Positions 1 through 8,754 are shown, counted from the stretch's first letter. The stretch is DNA of 64,000 nt from Verrucomicrobiota bacterium (GCA_018240025.1 JAFEGM010000052.1:87674-151673), one strand, 5' to 3'. The notes: generated from the letters alone by a model not told the origin. A program made the numbers and translations.

Positions 1-1
1 A

Positions 2-2071
2 CTCGGCGCCCGTCAGGTAAGATCCACGATTGGAAATGAAGGTGGGAGCTTTGGTCGGCTCTTGCGCGAACGAACCGGCCGCCGGATTGGCGGTTCCGGT
101 GGGCCGGCCGGTGGGAGAGTTGTGACCTCCATCCGGCCAATTCGACGGCTTTACCTCTCTATAATCGGGGCCGCTAGATGGAAGGTTGATGCCAGACCGA
201 ATGTTGCGGCCTCCCATGCTGCCATTGGTGTCATAATCGTTGCTGGCCTGCGCAACCCCGAGAACAAAGGCGGACCGAGGATCACCTAGACTGTTGAAGA
301 ATGGGCCCGCCCCGCCTGGGGTGGTCGACCCGGCAAAGCCCGGAATGGTCCCGCTCCACTTTTGCTCGGCACTCTGATTGCTCGAGAAGCGAAGCGATTT
401 CACGTTTCGAGCGGCTCCGCCGTTGGCCCGGTCGACCAACTTGCCGTTCCATTTCATCTCGTACTTGCTGGTGGTCGTCCCGAGCAAGGCGAGCGATTGC
501 GGGCCGGTGGACGGGGGGAAACTCAGCGGGGGACTGACGCCAGTGTCGTATTGGAAAGTATCCCGTCGAATCAAAATGACACGGTATTCGTTGGGCTGCA
601 TGTTGGTGACGGAAATTGAAGGTCCGGATGGATGCACGATGGTGTGATACGGTCCTTCGGGCTCACCGAAGTTGTAGGAGTTGAAGCCAATCGTGACGGG
701 GTGTTCCTCCTTCAACTGAAACTCGACGCTCCCCTCGACCGTTCGATTGGTCATGTTCCAGAGTTCCACCCACGTCTCCATCTGGATCTCGACCCAAAAG
801 GTCCCGGACTGCTGGTACGTCCGCTTCCACCACTTGGAGTTGTAGATTTCACTCACCAGAGGGTAGGAATCGATCCCTCGGTAATCGGTCCCGACCGTGG
901 CGTCGGAATCCGCGTCGGCGTAGTCGATGATCGAAGCTGCGATCGACTTGTTGTAGTCCAAGGCGGTCAGCCCGCCTTTTCGCGCGTTGGCAAACTTCGG
1001 GAGGTTGTCCGCAATGACCTTGGCGATCGCCTCCACGTTGGCCTGCGTTGAGCTCAGGTTCCCGTTGAGATGGAAGGCGGCCTTGCCCTCGTCCTTGTAG
1101 CCGAAGCCGCGGGGAATGAGGACCGGCTCGTCCTCGAAGAAATAGCCGGTCGCCACATATTTGATGGCATCGGCATTCCCCGTCGCCTGCGCCGCCGTCC
1201 ACGGCGTGACGATCGTCGGCCGGTCGTCCACGATGACCTTCGCCTTCGTGTTGCCGGGGTCCGGAAAAGTGGTGTTGGAAAAAAGGGTATAGAGCGCCAG
1301 TTCCTTGGGGGAGGACTTGTAGCGATTGTTCAAGACCTCCGCGGGGGTGCCGCTTACATCGTAGGGACGTTTGTGCCGATTCGAATTCTCGTCCGCGTTA
1401 CCGGCGGCCGGGTACTTCACGGTGTCAGGATTGTAGCCGATATCCAGATAACCGCCGAGGTCCTCGACCCAGTAGGCATACCGAATGCGCGTGGGGGGCA
1501 GGGCGGAGCCGTTCGGTTTGGGAGCCTCCACGGTGACCCACTTGGCCGAGGGCTTCGGCATCCCGGGGTAGACCTTGATTTCGGCGTGGGTCGAGGCCGC
1601 GTAAGGGGGCGGCAAAAGTTGGTCAACGGGGGGAACCTTGTCTCCCCCGATTCCCGACTGCGCGACGCCGCCAGAAACGAGGGGCAGATAGTCGATCTGG
1701 CGCTGGGACGGCAGGTTCCCCGTGGTGTCGCCGGAGCCGGCTTCCTCCCGGGCCAGCCCCACCGAGTAGTAGGGCACCGCATCGGCGTTTTCCGACCGAA
1801 CCACCACGAAGAGATCATTCTGCGTGATCGCCTTGGTGCTCCCGGAGGGCGTGCGAGTCAGGGTCTGGATGGCGGCGGCGAGGCCCGATTCCGCCGCCAG
1901 CTTCGACTGCAGGTTGTTCGTGAACGCCTTCGCCGTGCCTCGTTCGATGGTGGCGGTCGAGAGAAACGCCACCACGGTCACGAGGATCAGGGCCAGGATG
2001 GCCATGACGATGACCAAGGCCACGCCGCGCTGGCGAGCGGACCGACGCTGAGTGAGTTTGAGCGCAGCCAT
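2..2071 (-). CDS. Verru_Chthon cassette protein A (partial, runs off left edge)
   Basis: A continuous minus-strand reading frame begins at the ATG at 2071 and stays open to the left edge, giving 690 residues with no stop. The N-terminus (MAALKLTQRRSARQRGVALV) has a basic leader followed by one hydrophobic segment at about residues 17-40, rich in V, I, L and A, then a polar exported region rich in N, S, T and G. This is the pattern of PilX/GspK-like prepilin relatives and of the Verru_Chthon cassette A family. It starts 4 bp after the stop of the C protein, so it is probably co-transcribed with the three pseudopilin genes upstream. The biochemical role of the family is not known; membrane-anchored, periplasmic or surface placement is inferred. 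The C-terminus is missing from the window. Confidence 0.8.
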   Translation of the reverse strand, partial: MAALKLTQRRSARQRGVALVIVMAILALILVTVVAFLSTATIERGTAKAFTNNLQSKLAAESGLAAAIQTLTRTPSGSTKAITQNDLFVVVRSENADAVPYYSVGLAREEAGSGDTTGNLPSQRQIDYLPLVSGGVAQSGIGGDKVPPVDQLLPPPYAASTHAEIKVYPGMPKPSAKWVTVEAPKPNGSALPPTRIRYAYWVEDLGGYLDIGYNPDTVKYPAAGNADENSNRHKRPYDVSGTPAEVLNNRYKSSPKELALYTLFSNTTFPDPGNTKAKVIVDDRPTIVTPWTAAQATGNADAIKYVATGYFFEDEPVLIPRGFGYKDEGKAAFHLNGNLSSTQANVEAIAKVIADNLPKFANARKGGLTALDYNKSIAASIIDYADADSDATVGTDYRGIDSYPLVSEIYNSKWWKRTYQQSGTFWVEIQMETWVELWNMTNRTVEGSVEFQLKEEHPVTIGFNSYNFGEPEGPYHTIVHPSGPSISVTNMQPNEYRVILIRRDTFQYDTGVSPPLSFPPSTGPQSLALLGTTTSKYEMKWNGKLVDRANGGAARNVKSLRFSSNQSAEQKWSGTIPGFAGSTTPGGAGPFFNSLGDPRSAFVLGVAQASNDYDTNGSMGGRNIRSGINLPSSGPDYREVKPSNWPDGGHNSPTGRPTGTANPAAGSFAQEPTKAPTFISNRGSYLTGAE

Positions 2072-2075
2072 CGGA

Positions 2076-2972
2076 TTAGCGATTTTGGGAAATTCGGAAG
2101 GATGTCCGGAACTCGTAAACGAGGGGGCGGATATGTTTGAAGTAATTGCTATCTTCCCTAACGTTCGGGTCGCGAGCACCCATCCAGTCGGACGGCCCGA
2201 GTTTGAGCGCCTTCAATCGGCCGGCGGCCAGCGGGCTGAGAGCCTTGAAGCTGATCTCGATGGTGACGGGCGTGTTCGGCGGCGGCTGGAAGTCCTTCTC
2301 GTTCCAGACCAGCGGGTAGCTCTTGCTCTGGAATTGGATTTCCGATCCGTCAGCAGCCAGGGCGCGGATGCGGAGGTCCCAGACGTAGGATGCGAGAACG
2401 TCGTCATTGGCCTTATCCGGGACGTAGAGGGCCGACAGGCGCGCGAGCGGCGGTGAGTCGCCGTTGGTTTTCGATTCGTTGAAGGAGGTTCGCAGGGCCT
2501 CGTAGGTGGCTTGCTGCTCGCGAAAAAAACGGCGCAGCTCGAAGGCACCTTTGCCCGCGTCCCAGGCACAGTAGTAGCCGACCGCGCTCAGATCCCCGAC
2601 ATTCGGCCCGGGGGTAGGCGTCGGCCCCGTGGAGGTGGTGGCAGATTCACGCCTGGAATGCAGGAAATAGATCTCCTCGCCGCCGCGGTTGTTGTTATTC
2701 GCGGCGGGATAGCCGAACGACCGATCGTAAAGCGCGAGGTAAGGACCAGTCGCAGGAGCAACGACCAGATTCGCCAAGTCGCGCTGGATCAGATTCAGGG
2801 CGGCACGAGCCTCGCGGTAGGCATCGACCCGCTGGTCGGCCTGGCTGGTGGAAGTCGAGAGAGAGACGAAAATTCGCAGAATGGCGACCGTCAGGATGAG
2901 TGAGACGGCCGCGGCGGTAATGACTTCAACGAGGGTGAAGCCACCCTGCCGACGTGCTCTGGGCGATTTCAT
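2076..2972 (-). CDS. Verru_Chthon cassette protein C (pseudopilin-like)
   Basis: 298 aa. The N-terminus has a type III (class IV pilin-like) signal: a short basic leader ending in QGG, then FTLVEVITAAAVSLILTVAI with the conserved Glu at +5 after the predicted prepilin peptidase site. A long polar domain follows (repeats of N, an acidic/aromatic segment and a C-terminal FRTSFRIS strand). The length and the position as third gene in the order D-B-C-A match the Verru_Chthon C family. The ATG overlaps the end of the B gene by 4 bp, which suggests translational coupling. It is probably processed by a prepilin peptidase and assembled with the neighbouring pseudopilins, but no assembly ATPase or secretin gene is in the window. 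Confidence 0.85.
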   Translation of the reverse strand: MKSPRARRQGGFTLVEVITAAAVSLILTVAILRIFVSLSTSTSQADQRVDAYREARAALNLIQRDLANLVVAPATGPYLALYDRSFGYPAANNNNRGGEEIYFLHSRRESATTSTGPTPTPGPNVGDLSAVGYYCAWDAGKGAFELRRFFREQQATYEALRTSFNESKTNGDSPPLARLSALYVPDKANDDVLASYVWDLRIRALAADGSEIQFQSKSYPLVWNEKDFQPPPNTPVTIEISFKALSPLAAGRLKALKLGPSDWMGARDPNVREDSNYFKHIRPLVYEFRTSFRISQNR

Positions 2973-3592
2973 CGGGAGATTACGCGGACGTAGTCGCGAA
3001 AGTTCTGATTGTGGGGAGGCCAGGATACCCGGATGGTGACGCGTCGGGCGACTTTCGGGTCGGCAATCTCGGGAATGGCTGGGTCGGAATCCACGGAGAT
3101 CCGAATCCGATAGACCGCGAATTTTTCGGCACTGCTCCGTGCCTCAGCCTCGTTCACGGTAGGCTTGTCGAGGAACCATTCTCCTCCGTCCGAATCGAAG
3201 ATCACGCCGCGATAGTTGGCGGTGAGCTTGTTGTCGGCCGTCTTGAACGGTCCATCCGCGCTGGAGGGGCCATCCGCGTTGCTCCAGGAGATCAATCTCG
3301 GCGTAGAGTTGCCGGGCAGTTCGAGGTTGATGATCCGGTCGCGGCTCGTCCTGACGCCGTTGTAACCGTAGGAGGCGAGCCTGATCTCCGTGTACTTCTG
3401 ATTGGCCATCTGGGAGAACAGACGGCTCGCGATTTCCACGGCACGGGTCTCGTGCTGAGACGAAGCCGCGGAATCGAAAGCGTTGGGCATCACGCCCAGC
3501 ACCGCGACCATCCCGAAGGCCACGACCGCCATTGCGAGCACGACCTCGATCAAGGAGGAGCCGGCGACTTTCCTAAAAAGGGGAGCCTTCAT
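2969..3592 (-). CDS. Verru_Chthon cassette protein B (pseudopilin-like)
   Basis: 207 aa. The leader MKAPLFRKVAGSS is followed by LIEVVLAMAVVAFGMVAVLG, a prepilin-type hydrophobic helix with Glu at the fifth mature position. The mature domain is a small polar pseudopilin-like region with the phrase RAVEIASRLFSQM shortly after the helix, which is typical of cassette protein B. The gene overlaps D upstream and C downstream by 4 bp each, so the four genes form one tightly packed operon. The role is presumably as a minor pilin/pseudopilin; this is inferred from the family, not from any catalytic motif. Confidence 0.85.
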   Translation of the reverse strand: MKAPLFRKVAGSSLIEVVLAMAVVAFGMVAVLGVMPNAFDSAASSQHETRAVEIASRLFSQMANQKYTEIRLASYGYNGVRTSRDRIINLELPGNSTPRLISWSNADGPSSADGPFKTADNKLTANYRGVIFDSDGGEWFLDKPTVNEAEARSSAEKFAVYRIRISVDSDPAIPEIADPKVARRVTIRVSWPPHNQNFRDYVRVISR

Positions 3593-4248
3593 GGGTTTCC
3601 TGCCGGGAGCTGAGATTGGTAGGTGGCGCGACCCGTGAATCGACTTACGGCGATGGTCTCGTTCCCCTGCGGGTCCGCGGGAATTTCTCGGTCGGTGGCT
3701 GCGAATCCCTGGTAGATTCGGATGAGCGCGGGTCCGGTCGGAGTGGCGCCGGTAACCTCGCCCAGGGGACTGATCTTCAGAAAGGGACTACTGATGGTGG
3801 CCTGGGCGCCACCCGGGGTGAAGGGGAAAGTGATGTTCGGGCTTCCCGGAGCGAGTTGGCTGGAACGGCGAAACGAAATACTGGGTGGGAGTGACCTCCA
3901 GGGTGAAATCTGTTTATACGAGACCGGCGCGGTGCTGTTGTCCTCCCGGAAAACAGCAAACGCCCGAAAATGGTAGCGCTCCTTGAGGCTGGCCGCCGAG
4001 GCGGAGTCCGGGGGCGGCGAGATCCGGTCGACGTCTGCAACCGCGAGATAGGTCGCGGCTCCCTCCGTGGCCGCCAAAACTCGCGCTTGCTCGATCCCAC
4101 TGACAACCATATTCACTGCGGCCCGCCGACCTGTTCCCCCGGTGAGGCCCCTGATGGCTGGGCTGGCCAACGAGAAAAGGATGACCATCACAGTCATGAC
4201 GACGAGCAACTCTGCGAGCGTAAAGCCACCGGTCCTGCCTCGTTTCAT
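3589..4248 (-). CDS. Verru_Chthon cassette protein D (pseudopilin-like)
   Basis: 219 aa from the ATG at 4248. That start puts the prepilin leader MKRGRTGG directly before FTLAELLVVMTVMVILFSLA, the standard N-methylation/cleavage motif with Glu5. A longer frame continues upstream to 4458, but it would bury this leader, so it is rejected. The gene is first in the D-B-C-A operon. A well-matched promoter ends 6 nt before the ATG, so the message may be leaderless. The mature region contains GTGRRAAVNMVVSGIEQARV, which resembles the GspH-type pseudopilin helix extension. It probably inserts in the inner membrane and is processed by prepilin peptidase. Confidence 0.85.
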   Translation of the reverse strand: MKRGRTGGFTLAELLVVMTVMVILFSLASPAIRGLTGGTGRRAAVNMVVSGIEQARVLAATEGAATYLAVADVDRISPPPDSASAASLKERYHFRAFAVFREDNSTAPVSYKQISPWRSLPPSISFRRSSQLAPGSPNITFPFTPGGAQATISSPFLKISPLGEVTGATPTGPALIRIYQGFAATDREIPADPQGNETIAVSRFTGRATYQSQLPAGNP

Positions 4249-4254
4249 GGTCGG

Positions 4255-4283
4255 ATTAGAGGGCAGGGTATGGACAATGTAAA
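4255..4283 (-). promoter_or_regulatory. Predicted sigma-70 promoter of the Verru_Chthon operon
   Basis: Read on the minus strand, TTTACA (4278-4283) and TCTAAT (4255-4260) each match the consensus -35 and -10 hexamers at five of six bases and are exactly 17 bp apart. Only CCGACC separates the -10 from the ATG at 4248, so transcription would begin at or next to the A of the start codon. The assignment rests on sequence match alone. Confidence 0.55.
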
Positions 4284-4312
4284 TACAAAACGCTGACCGG
4301 GGACTCCCACGC

Positions 4313-5695
4313 ATGCTTGGCCGTCTGCTCCAGCCTGAAATCGCCGGCATCCTGCGGGAGCGGAATTTTGCCGCGCTGCGCGAGATCTTCCACGACTGGC
4401 CGGCGGCCGACGTGGCGGAGACGATCGCGGAGCTGCCGGATTCCGACCAGGCGGCCATTTTTCGGGTGCTGCCGAAGGCGACGGCGGCGGATGTCTTCGA
4501 GTATCTCGATGGCGACCATCAGGAACGTTTGCTCCGGGCCATGGGCACGGAGGAAGCGGCGGGCATCCTCAACGAGATGTCGCCGGACGACCGCACGGCG
4601 CTGCTCGAGGACCTGCCGCCGGAGGCAGTCAAACGGCTGATCGAGCTGCTCACGCCGGAGGAGCGGCGTATCGCCCAGTCGCTGCTCAATTACCCGGAGG
4701 ACTCGGTCGGCCGGCTCATGACGCCGGACTACGTGGCGATCCGGGCCGAATGGACGGTGCAGCAGGTGCTCGACCACGTACGGCGGGTGGGGCGCGATTC
4801 GGAGTCGATCAATGTGCTTTACGTGACCGACGAGCAGGGTCGGCTCATCGACGACATTCGCATTCGCGAGTTCCTCATCCGACCGCTCGACACGCCGGTG
4901 CGCGAGCTGCTGCAGTCGACCTTCACCTCGCTCAAGGTGACCGACGACAAGGAAGCCGCGGTCGAGGTCTTCCGGCGTTACGACCGGACCATCCTGCCGG
5001 TGACCGATGCCAACGACCATCTGCTCGGGGTGGTCACGGTCGACGACATGCTCGACGTGGCCGAGGCCGAGGCGACGGAGGACATCCAGAAGCTCGGCGG
5101 TCTCGAGGCCGGGCTGGAGATGCCTTATCTGGAAAGCCCCTTGGCCAAGCTGGTGCGCAACCGCGGCTCCGTGCTCGTGGTGCTTTTCCTCGGCGAGCTC
5201 CTGACCGCCACGGTCATGGGCTTTTTCGAGAGCGAGATCCAGAAAGCCGTCGTCCTCTCCCTCTTCCTCCCGCTCATCATCAGTTCCGGAGGCAACAGCG
5301 GGTCGCAGGCCAGCACGCTCATCATCCGCGCCATGGCGCTGGGCGAGGTCCGGCTCGGCGACTGGTGGCGGGTGGCCCGACGCGAACTGGCCAGCGGCGC
5401 GCTGCTCGGGCTGCTGCTCGGTTCGGTGGGTTTCGCCCGCATTGCCGTCTGGGCGCTGGCCTTCAAGCAATACGGCGAGCACTGGGCCTTGCTCGGCCTG
5501 ACCGTGGCGAGCGCGCTGGTCGGGGTGGTCCTCTGGGGCAGCCTGATGGGCGCGATGCTCCCGTTTCTGCTCCGTAAGGCCGGCTTCGACCCGGCCACCT
5601 CCTCCGCGCCGTTCGTGGCCACGCTGGTCGACGTGACCGGCCTGATCATTTACTTCCTGGCCGCGTCGCTGATCCTGAGCGGAACGCTGCTCTGA
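4313..5695 (+). CDS. mgtE: Magnesium transporter MgtE
   Basis: 460 aa, the usual MgtE length. It is a homodimeric inner-membrane Mg2+ channel gated by cytosolic Mg2+. Residues 1-125 form the acidic superhelical N domain with repeats of the LPEEDAA type (LPDSDQAAIFRVLP, MSPDDRTALLEDLP). Residues 130-255 are a CBS pair, starting after YPEDSVGRLMTPDYV. Residues 285-460 hold the membrane domain with FLPLIISSGGNSGSQASTLI, the signature of the ion pore, and a final helix DVTGLIIYFLAASLIL. The gene is divergent from the pseudopilin operon, with only 64 bp between the start codons. No magnesium riboswitch fits in that space, so regulation by the CBS gate is the likely control. Confidence 0.95.
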   Translation: MLGRLLQPEIAGILRERNFAALREIFHDWPAADVAETIAELPDSDQAAIFRVLPKATAADVFEYLDGDHQERLLRAMGTEEAAGILNEMSPDDRTALLEDLPPEAVKRLIELLTPEERRIAQSLLNYPEDSVGRLMTPDYVAIRAEWTVQQVLDHVRRVGRDSESINVLYVTDEQGRLIDDIRIREFLIRPLDTPVRELLQSTFTSLKVTDDKEAAVEVFRRYDRTILPVTDANDHLLGVVTVDDMLDVAEAEATEDIQKLGGLEAGLEMPYLESPLAKLVRNRGSVLVVLFLGELLTATVMGFFESEIQKAVVLSLFLPLIISSGGNSGSQASTLIIRAMALGEVRLGDWWRVARRELASGALLGLLLGSVGFARIAVWALAFKQYGEHWALLGLTVASALVGVVLWGSLMGAMLPFLLRKAGFDPATSSAPFVATLVDVTGLIIYFLAASLILSGTLL

Positions 5696-5814
5696 GGAAG
5701 GAAGAAGGAAAAAGGAGGAAGGAAGAAGGATGGCGAGTTGGCCCATCCTCTTGGACCTTTGTCCTTGAGCCGGTTTGAGGCTTGGACCTTGATTCTTGAA
5801 TCTTGCCTTCCTCG
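5696..5814. repeat. Purine-rich degenerate repeat between convergent genes
   Basis: The 119 bp between the mgtE stop and the stop of the DUF4388 gene open with a run of GGAAGAA-like units (about 5696-5731), followed by CTTGGACCTT- and TTGAATCTTG-like repeats. There is no coding signal and no clear terminator hairpin. It is the same kind of low-complexity intergenic DNA as the longer arrays at 8805 and 13591. Confidence 0.5.
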
Positions 5815-6633
5815 TCAGTTCTTCTTGCGGGTCGGAATGCTCTTCAGCATCCCGACGACCATGGCGGGATCGAGGCTGCGCTCGGGGTTGCCGAGGCTGA
5901 CTTCCCAGCGGGCGAGTCCGTCCTGCCAGTGGGCGAAATTCACCAGCGCGGCCATGCCGCCGAGTGCGCCGAAGGTGGCGTGCACCGGCTCGCCGCCGGC
6001 GAAGTGCAAGCGAGCTTCCTGGCCCTTGTGCTCGAGCCGCAGACTGCCGTCGCTGCCGCGCGAGGTGTAGTGCTCGACCAGTTCGATGAGCGGTTTCTCC
6101 GACAAATCATACGCTCCGGTGTCCAGCACCAGGCGGGCCCGTTTCGGAGCGGCCGGGGCGTCGGGCGTCGGGTCCGGCGCGGGCGGGGCGGGCCGCTCGA
6201 TCGCGCTCTCCAGCCGCAGCCGGGCGCGGCGCGGGGCGCGGGAGGCTTCTTCGGCCGCGTCGGGCGTGAAAAACTCGAAGATCTCCTCGGGCGTCATGGT
6301 GTCCTCGAGGAGGGAGTCGATCTCCACATCGGCCGCGACCTCGGACTCCAGCACCTGCCGGGTGGCATCGTCCGCCACCCAGTGGAGGGGGATCTTGGCG
6401 GAATCGGCCCGCTGGCGCAGCGCGCGCAGGACGGTGTCGCGGTTGGCCGCATTGAGCCGCAGCAGGAGGATGACCCCGTCGGCCGGCATCGCACCCGCGA
6501 CCATCAGGCCCTCCGCCAGATTCGTGGTGGTGGCGAGCTGGAATTGCGCGTGCTTGCCGAAGCGCTCACGGTAGGGCGCGAGCTGCTCCGTCTCATCGGC
6601 GATGAGCACAAGCCGGGCGCGATCTTTCGACAT
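5815..6633 (-). CDS. DUF4388 (PATAN) protein with degenerate receiver-like N-terminus
   Basis: 272 aa from the ATG at 6633. Residues 1-125 have alternating strand/helix pattern (RLVLIADETEQL, GVILLLRLNAANRDTVLRAL, IPLHWVADDATRQVLES) like a receiver domain, but without an obvious phosphorylatable Asp in the usual context. A Pro/Ala-rich linker follows. Residues 175-255 match the DUF4388/PATAN fold (DGSLRLEHKGQEARLHFAGG, then MAALVNFAHWQDGLARWEV). DUF4388 proteins are common in bacteria with surface motility or complex polysaccharide regulation and are thought to be protein-interaction modules. Two further DUF4388 proteins lie in the chemosensory operon at 46495 and 56711. The start was chosen over a much longer upstream frame because that frame runs antisense through the esterase region. 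Confidence 0.7.
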   Translation of the reverse strand: MSKDRARLVLIADETEQLAPYRERFGKHAQFQLATTTNLAEGLMVAGAMPADGVILLLRLNAANRDTVLRALRQRADSAKIPLHWVADDATRQVLESEVAADVEIDSLLEDTMTPEEIFEFFTPDAAEEASRAPRRARLRLESAIERPAPPAPDPTPDAPAAPKRARLVLDTGAYDLSEKPLIELVEHYTSRGSDGSLRLEHKGQEARLHFAGGEPVHATFGALGGMAALVNFAHWQDGLARWEVSLGNPERSLDPAMVVGMLKSIPTRKKN

Positions 6634-6663
6634 GCGCCGGAAGCGTAATCCCGAATCCCCGGT

Positions 6664-6684
6664 GCGGGCAAACGAAATGCCCGC
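6664..6684. other. Perfect 7-bp hairpin in the leader of the DUF4388 gene
   Basis: GCGGGCA (6664-6670) and TGCCCGC (6678-6684) are perfect inverted copies around a 7-nt loop, 30 bp upstream of the ATG at 6633. No T-run follows on either strand, so it is not a standard terminator. It could be an operator or an RNA leader structure; its function is unknown. Confidence 0.3.
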
Positions 6685-6740
6685 GAGAAGACCGAATTTG
6701 GTTTTATAATTCCCGGATTCGCCAGAATCGCGGGAGCGGC

Positions 6741-7451
6741 TCAGGCGATGGAGAGATAGTAGGGCAGCATCTCGCGCCACCAGTTCCAGTCGTGCCCGCA
6801 CCAGCGCCGGTCGTCGAGGAAGTGCCGCACGCCCTTCGCCTTCAGGATGCCGCTGAGGCGCAGATTCTCGCCGCGGCAGGAATCCCACTCGCCGGTGCCG
6901 AGCACGATCGACATGTGGCCGAAACGCCACGGGTCGCGACAGCCGTCGAGGAAGTCGGGCGGATTGTGGAAATAGACGTCGTCGCTGTAGTAGCCGTCGA
7001 GGAACTGCTTGATGTCGAAGGCCCCGCTCAGACTGAAGACGTGGCTGACCGCATCGGGATGGCGGAACGCCGTGCTGACCGCGTGATACGCCCCGAAGCT
7101 GGCCCCCGCCAGCGCCACCCGATGACTCCCGCATTGGCGCCGCGCGTAGTCGAAGACGTCGTGCAGCAGCATGTTTTCGTAGGCCTGGTGCGTGCGGACC
7201 CGGTCGGCGGGGTGAATGCTCTTGTTGTACCAACTCTGCGCGTCGACCGAATCGGGGCAGAAGACGGTCACGCGGCCGGTGTCGATCCACGAGGCGATGG
7301 AGCCGACGAGCCCGAAGTCCTTGTTTTGGTAATGCCGGCCGAGCGAGGTGGGGAAAATGATGAGCGGCAGTCCGCAGCCGTGCCCGAAGACCAGCATTTC
7401 CATCTCCCGGCTGAGCCAGGGAGTCCACCAGCGCAGGTAGCGTTCTTGCAT
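6741..7451 (-). CDS. Alpha/beta-hydrolase esterase (esterase D / PHB depolymerase-like)
   Basis: 236 aa from the ATG at 7451. The nucleophile elbow is GASFG (residues about 118-122, Ser at centre), inside VALAGASFGAYHAVSTAFRHP, the hallmark of the putative esterase family that includes esterase D and mycolyltransferase-like folds. The oxyanion/early strand region PLIIFPTSLGRHYQNKDFGL and a late GHDWNWWREMLPYYL with the likely catalytic His complete the pattern. There is no signal peptide, so it is probably cytosolic. The substrate cannot be told from the sequence. It lies divergent to the M20 peptidase with a 135-bp shared upstream region. Confidence 0.75.
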   Translation of the reverse strand: MQERYLRWWTPWLSREMEMLVFGHGCGLPLIIFPTSLGRHYQNKDFGLVGSIASWIDTGRVTVFCPDSVDAQSWYNKSIHPADRVRTHQAYENMLLHDVFDYARRQCGSHRVALAGASFGAYHAVSTAFRHPDAVSHVFSLSGAFDIKQFLDGYYSDDVYFHNPPDFLDGCRDPWRFGHMSIVLGTGEWDSCRGENLRLSGILKAKGVRHFLDDRRWCGHDWNWWREMLPYYLSIA

Positions 7452-7586
7452 CGGTCCGATATGCGCCGGATCGGGGCCGCGGGAAAGAAAAACGACGCGT
7501 GGCTCGCGCGATGGGGCGAAGCGGGCGAAGACGCGAAGAAGGGGGAGGGGTCTTGTTCGGGGCGGGTCGCTGGGCTCTGTTCGGGC

Positions 7587-8732
7587 ATGCCGACTCCGCT
7601 CGATTCCATCGCCGCCGCAGCGACCGCCATGCTGGAGCGCGTCGAGCGCTGGAGCGCGGTCAATTCGGGCAGTCATCACGTGGCCGGGCTCGACGCCATG
7701 CGGACGGTGCTGCGGGCGGACTTCGCACCGCTCGGGGAGATGGAGGAGCTGCCGCTGGGAGACGGCCGCGTGGCGCTGCGTCTGCGCCGGCGGCCGGACG
7801 CGCCCAACCGCGTGCTGCTCGGCGGGCATTACGACACCGTCTTCGGGCCGGAGCATTCCTTCCAGCAAACCCGCCGCGACGGCGAGCTGCTGCGCGGGCC
7901 GGGCGTGGCCGACATGAAAGGCGGGCTCTGCGTGCTGCTGACCGCGCTGACGGCGTTCGAAGCCGCCGTGGGCCCGGACTGTTCGCTCGGCTGGACCGTG
8001 GTGCTCAACCCGGACGAGGAAATCGGCTCGCCCTGGTCTCGACCACTTTGGGTCGAGGAGGCCGGGCGCCATGACTTTGGACTGCTGGTCGAACCCGCTT
8101 TGCCCGGCGGCAAGCTTGCGCGCGCGCGCAAAGGCTCGGGCAATTTCGAGGTCCGCGCGACGGGTCGGGCGGCCCACGCGGGGCGCGATCCGCACCTCGG
8201 GCGCAATGCCATTCGGCTGCTGGCCGACTTCGTCTGCGCGCTCGATGCGCTCAACGGCCAGCGCGAGGGCCTGGTCGTGAATGTCGGCCGCATCGAGGGC
8301 GGCGGCCCACTCAACATCGTGCCCGACCGCGCCAGTGCCGGTTACAACGTCCGCACCGTCGTGCCGGAAGACGAGCTTTGGATGCAGGAAGCGGTCGCCG
8401 ATCTCCTGGCCGAGCTGAACGGGCGCGAGGGACTCCATCTCGAGGTCAGCGGCGAATTCGCCTCCCCACCCAAGCCCGCCAGCGCGGCGTCGGACGCGAT
8501 GATCGCCGAGCTGCAGCAATGCGGCCTGGCCCTCGGTCTGCAGCTCGAAGCCGCCGCCACCGGTGGCGCCTGCGATGGCAACAAGCTGGCCGCAGCCGGC
8601 CTGCCGAACATCGACAACCTCGGCCCGCGCGGCGGCGGCCTGCATAGCAGCGACGAGCACCTCGTCATCGCCAGCCTGCCCGAACGCGCCCAACTCCTCT
8701 GCGCCTACCTGCTACGCAAAGCCGGCCCGTAG
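7587..8732 (+). CDS. M20 family metallohydrolase (carboxypeptidase G2-like)
   Basis: 381 aa. The di-zinc ligands are visible: His81 and Asp83 in GGHYDTVF, Asp109 in GVADMKGG, Glu144/Glu145 in NPDEEIGS (general base plus ligand) and a late His in GGGLHSSDEH. The arrangement fits the M20A carboxypeptidase G2/ArgE group, which hydrolyses C-terminal or N-acyl amide bonds of amino acids and folates. The dimerisation domain contains GRAAHAGRDPHLGRNAI. There is no signal peptide, so it acts in the cytosol. The start at 7587 places a normal N-terminal helix before the catalytic domain. The stop codon lies inside a 28-bp palindromic repeat that occurs again at 13875. Confidence 0.85.
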   Translation: MPTPLDSIAAAATAMLERVERWSAVNSGSHHVAGLDAMRTVLRADFAPLGEMEELPLGDGRVALRLRRRPDAPNRVLLGGHYDTVFGPEHSFQQTRRDGELLRGPGVADMKGGLCVLLTALTAFEAAVGPDCSLGWTVVLNPDEEIGSPWSRPLWVEEAGRHDFGLLVEPALPGGKLARARKGSGNFEVRATGRAAHAGRDPHLGRNAIRLLADFVCALDALNGQREGLVVNVGRIEGGGPLNIVPDRASAGYNVRTVVPEDELWMQEAVADLLAELNGREGLHLEVSGEFASPPKPASAASDAMIAELQQCGLALGLQLEAAATGGACDGNKLAAAGLPNIDNLGPRGGGLHSSDEHLVIASLPERAQLLCAYLLRKAGP

Positions 8733-8754
8733 TCCGCACTCTCCGAGTGCGGCC
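8727..8754. repeat. 28-bp dispersed palindromic element, copy 1
   Basis: The core is CCGCACTC (8734-8741), TCC, GAGTGCGG (8745-8752), a perfect 8-bp stem with a 3-nt loop, flanked by CCGTAGT and CC. An exact copy of all 28 bases lies in the opposite orientation at 13875-13902. The TAG stop codon of the M20 peptidase gene is part of the element. It resembles a REP-type extragenic palindrome and could also act as a weak terminator. Confidence 0.7.

Noticed and set aside
6664..6684. Hairpin upstream of the DUF4388 gene as an intrinsic terminator of the esterase gene
   Set aside because: No T-run follows the stem on either strand.
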